16,521 bases of DNA from an uncultured Oscillospiraceae bacterium (GTDB lineage Bacteria; Bacillota; Clostridia; Oscillospirales; Oscillospiraceae), in contig CAKUJN010000046.1 of assembly GCA_934661735.1 (NCBI GenBank), positions 1 through 16,521 of the forward strand, written 5' to 3'. Position numbers and translations under genes: made by a program. Below the pieces are notes generated by a model that did no database searches, was not told where the DNA came from, and saw nothing but the letters and a program-made list of their open reading frames with translations. Positions 14,833 to 16,521 of the stretch are shown piece by piece; the first letter of the stretch is position 1; every line of letters begins with the position of its first letter.

Positions 14833-15597
14833 ATGCGTCTGATTTCGTGGAACGTCAACGGCCTGCGGGCCTGCATGAAAAAGGGCTTTTCTGAATTCTT
14901 CGACGCCGTTCACGCCGACGCGTTCTGCGTGCAGGAGACGAAGATGCGTCCCGAGCAGCTGTCGCTGGACCTGCCGGATTACCGCCAGTACTGGTGCTCG
15001 GCAGAGAAAAGCGGCTATTCCGGCACGGCCATATTCACGCGGCGCGAGCCGCTTCACGTGCGCTACGGCCTCGGCATCGAGGCGCTTGACCATGAGGGCC
15101 GGCTGATCACGCTGGAATACGAGCGCTTCTGGCTTGTCACCTGCTACACGCCGAACGCGCAGGAGGGCCTGCGCCGTCTGGATCACCGCATGGCGTGGGA
15201 CGACGCGTTCCGCGAGTATCTCCGCTCGCTCGACCGTGAAAAGCCCGTCGTGCTCTGCGGCGACCTGAATGTCGCACATCAGGAGATCGACCTGAAAAAT
15301 CCAGGGCCGAACCGCGGAAACGCCGGCTTTTCCGACGCCGAGCGCGAAAAATTCACACAGCTTCTGGCCGCCGGCTTTACCGACACGTTCCGCTACCGCA
15401 ATCCCGCGCTGACTGGCGCGTACTCGTGGTGGAGCTACCGCTTCCACGCGCGGGAGAACAACGCCGGCTGGCGCATCGACTATTTTCTGGTCTCCGACCG
15501 TCTGCGCGATGCAATCGACGCCGCGCCCATCTATTCGGAAATCACCGGCTCCGACCACTGTCCGGTCGGATTGGAACTGAAGGAGGAACTGATATGA
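14833..15597 (+). CDS. xth: Exodeoxyribonuclease III (AP endonuclease family)
   Basis: A 254-residue enzyme of the ExoIII/APE1 family, which cuts DNA at abasic sites and degrades 3' ends during base-excision repair; it acts after the glycosylase encoded 2.6 kb upstream. Motifs are complete: WNVNGLRA (N7), VQETK (E35), GYSGTAIFT, GDLNVAHQEIDL (D144, N146), GFSDAERE, SWWSYR...GWRIDYFLVS and GSDHCPV (D241, H242). Length is normal for the ExoA branch. The ATG at 14833 has GGAGG 8 bases upstream; the frame continues upstream to a GTG at 14761 inside the promoter, which is rejected. Its stop overlaps the ATG of the next gene (ATGA). Confidence 0.97.
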   Translation: MRLISWNVNGLRACMKKGFSEFFDAVHADAFCVQETKMRPEQLSLDLPDYRQYWCSAEKSGYSGTAIFTRREPLHVRYGLGIEALDHEGRLITLEYERFWLVTCYTPNAQEGLRRLDHRMAWDDAFREYLRSLDREKPVVLCGDLNVAHQEIDLKNPGPNRGNAGFSDAEREKFTQLLAAGFTDTFRYRNPALTGAYSWWSYRFHARENNAGWRIDYFLVSDRLRDAIDAAPIYSEITGSDHCPVGLELKEELI

Positions 15598-16521
15598 AGA
15601 AAACCATGCGGCCGCTCGCCGCGCTGCTGCTGTGCGCGGCGCTGCTGCTCGGCTCTGCTGGGAGTGTTCTGGCCGTCAGCTGTACCAACTACAGCGACTG
15701 GTTCAAGCCCAGCTACACGGAAATGAACCAGCTGAATCTGATTCCCGACTCGTTTTCCGGATATGATCTGCAAAAGAACATCACGCGCGGTGAAATGTGC
15801 GCGCTGGCGGTTCACGCGTATCAGCTGATTACGAAAAACACGGTTGAAATCAGCAGCGGCAGCTATTTTTCCGACACCTCCGACCCCACCATCCTTCAGG
15901 CGTACGAACTTGGCATCGTCGGCGGCTATCCCGACGGCACCTACCGTCCGAATCAGTATCTGACGCGTGAGGAGTTCTTCCAGATCATCCGCAACTTCTG
16001 CAACGCCGCCGCGTTCCATCCCACAACCGATTCGTCCAGCCTCTCCGGCTTCATCGATGCAAACGCCGTCTCCGACTGGGCGCTGGATGCCGCCAAAATC
16101 TGCGTCAAGTGCAAATACGTCGGCGGCAGCAGCACCTCCTCCGGTCTGGCACTGCTCCCGAACAGCTACACCTCCCGTCAGGAGGCCATGGCCATGTTCC
16201 TGCGCTGCTATAAGGGTCTGAGCGAGTATTACTACGGTCTGGTTCTCAGTGCAAAGGTCGTCGACGACGCCGACACGGCCAACGTCACCGTCACCGATTC
16301 CAGCCAGACGCTGTACGTCAGGGCCTCGTCGCTGAACGTCCGCAGCACCTGGAGCACGCACGGCGACGTGCTTGGCACGCTTCAGTACGGCGACGCCGTC
16401 ACCGTCACCGGCGTTTGCAGCAACGACTGGCGCAGAATTTCCTTTAACGGCGTGACCGGCTACGTCTCCGGCTCGTATCTGACCGGCGAAAAGGTCGACC
16501 CGTCCACCTATGACCCCGACA
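15594..16521 (+). CDS. SLH-domain and SH3-domain surface protein (partial)
   Basis: An incomplete frame with 309 codons visible; the stop lies beyond the right edge. Signal peptide residues 1-27 ending VLA. Three S-layer homology repeats follow at about 33-80, 91-140 (YFSDTSD...GIVGGYPDGTYRPNQYLTREEF) and 150-208 (GFIDANAVSDWA...), which bind pyruvylated secondary cell-wall polymers, then a bacterial SH3 domain at about 240-297 (SLNVRSTWSTHGDVLGTLQYGDAVTV). SH3b domains often target peptidoglycan and precede a hydrolase or peptidase; what follows is unseen. The ATG at 15594 has AAGGAGG 7 bases upstream and overlaps the xth stop, so translation is coupled. A long minus-strand frame here is a shadow. 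Confidence 0.92.
   Translation, partial: MKKTMRPLAALLLCAALLLGSAGSVLAVSCTNYSDWFKPSYTEMNQLNLIPDSFSGYDLQKNITRGEMCALAVHAYQLITKNTVEISSGSYFSDTSDPTILQAYELGIVGGYPDGTYRPNQYLTREEFFQIIRNFCNAAAFHPTTDSSSLSGFIDANAVSDWALDAAKICVKCKYVGGSSTSSGLALLPNSYTSRQEAMAMFLRCYKGLSEYYYGLVLSAKVVDDADTANVTVTDSSQTLYVRASSLNVRSTWSTHGDVLGTLQYGDAVTVTGVCSNDWRRISFNGVTGYVSGSYLTGEKVDPSTYDPD

Noticed and set aside
15531..16361. A 276-codon minus-strand frame at the right end
   Set aside because: Opposite the SLH-SH3 gene, which has signal peptide, domains and a ribosome site; the antisense frame has none.

Overview
The window reads as chromosomal DNA from a GC-rich, spore-forming member of the Clostridia (Bacillota), most likely an Oscillospiraceae/Ruminococcaceae-type gut anaerobe. 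Evidence: a yqfC-yqfD-phoH-ybeY-era gene order typical of Firmicutes, three further sporulation or germination-type proteins (YqfC/YqfD, a YlbJ-like membrane protein, a GerMN lipoprotein), MurT/GatD peptidoglycan amidation, clear Shine-Dalgarno sites, vegetative-type promoters, and strong codon bias to G/C. The genus cannot be fixed from sequence alone. I find 18 protein-coding genes, no tRNA, rRNA, IS, prophage or CRISPR. The last gene is cut by the right edge.

Layout. 1-706: gene-free DNA packed with inverted repeats, including two inverted copies of a 27-nt palindromic unit, ending in the era terminator. 707-5127 (minus): a tightly coupled operon yqfC, yqfD, phoH, ybeY, a GNAT acetyltransferase, era; it joins sporulation, RNA/ribosome maturation and growth-control functions, with the acetyltransferase sitting where dgkA and cdd lie in Bacillus. 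5258-6591 (plus): a YlbJ-like sporulation membrane protein, then a 69-residue four-cysteine protein. These converge, across a bidirectional terminator, on a minus-strand operon (6642-10089): secreted helix-hairpin-helix (ComEA-like) protein, OmpR-type response regulator, HAMP histidine kinase, double-GerMN lipoprotein. The kinase has no ATG/GTG/TTG start upstream of its first membrane helix.

From the divergent region at about 10.1 kb a strong plus-strand promoter drives a DacF-type D-Ala-D-Ala carboxypeptidase followed by a family-4 iron-sulfur uracil-DNA glycosylase. A non-coding stretch (12244-12540) of back-to-back hairpins follows, ending in a perfect 16-bp terminator shared with the minus-strand murT-gatD pair (12541-14658). 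murT has a good extended -10 promoter placed so that transcription would start at its ATG, so its mRNA may be leaderless. Divergently, a good promoter drives exodeoxyribonuclease III, translationally coupled to a secreted SLH-SH3 cell-surface protein that runs off the window.

Themes: cell-envelope biology (DacF, MurT/GatD, SLH-SH3 protein, GerMN lipoprotein, two-component system), sporulation (YqfC, YqfD, YlbJ, possibly GerMN), and DNA/RNA maintenance (Era, YbeY, PhoH, UDG, ExoIII). The most unusual signals are the kinase start, the possibly leaderless murT, the hairpin-rich non-coding regions, and the secreted HhH / two-component / GerMN operon.
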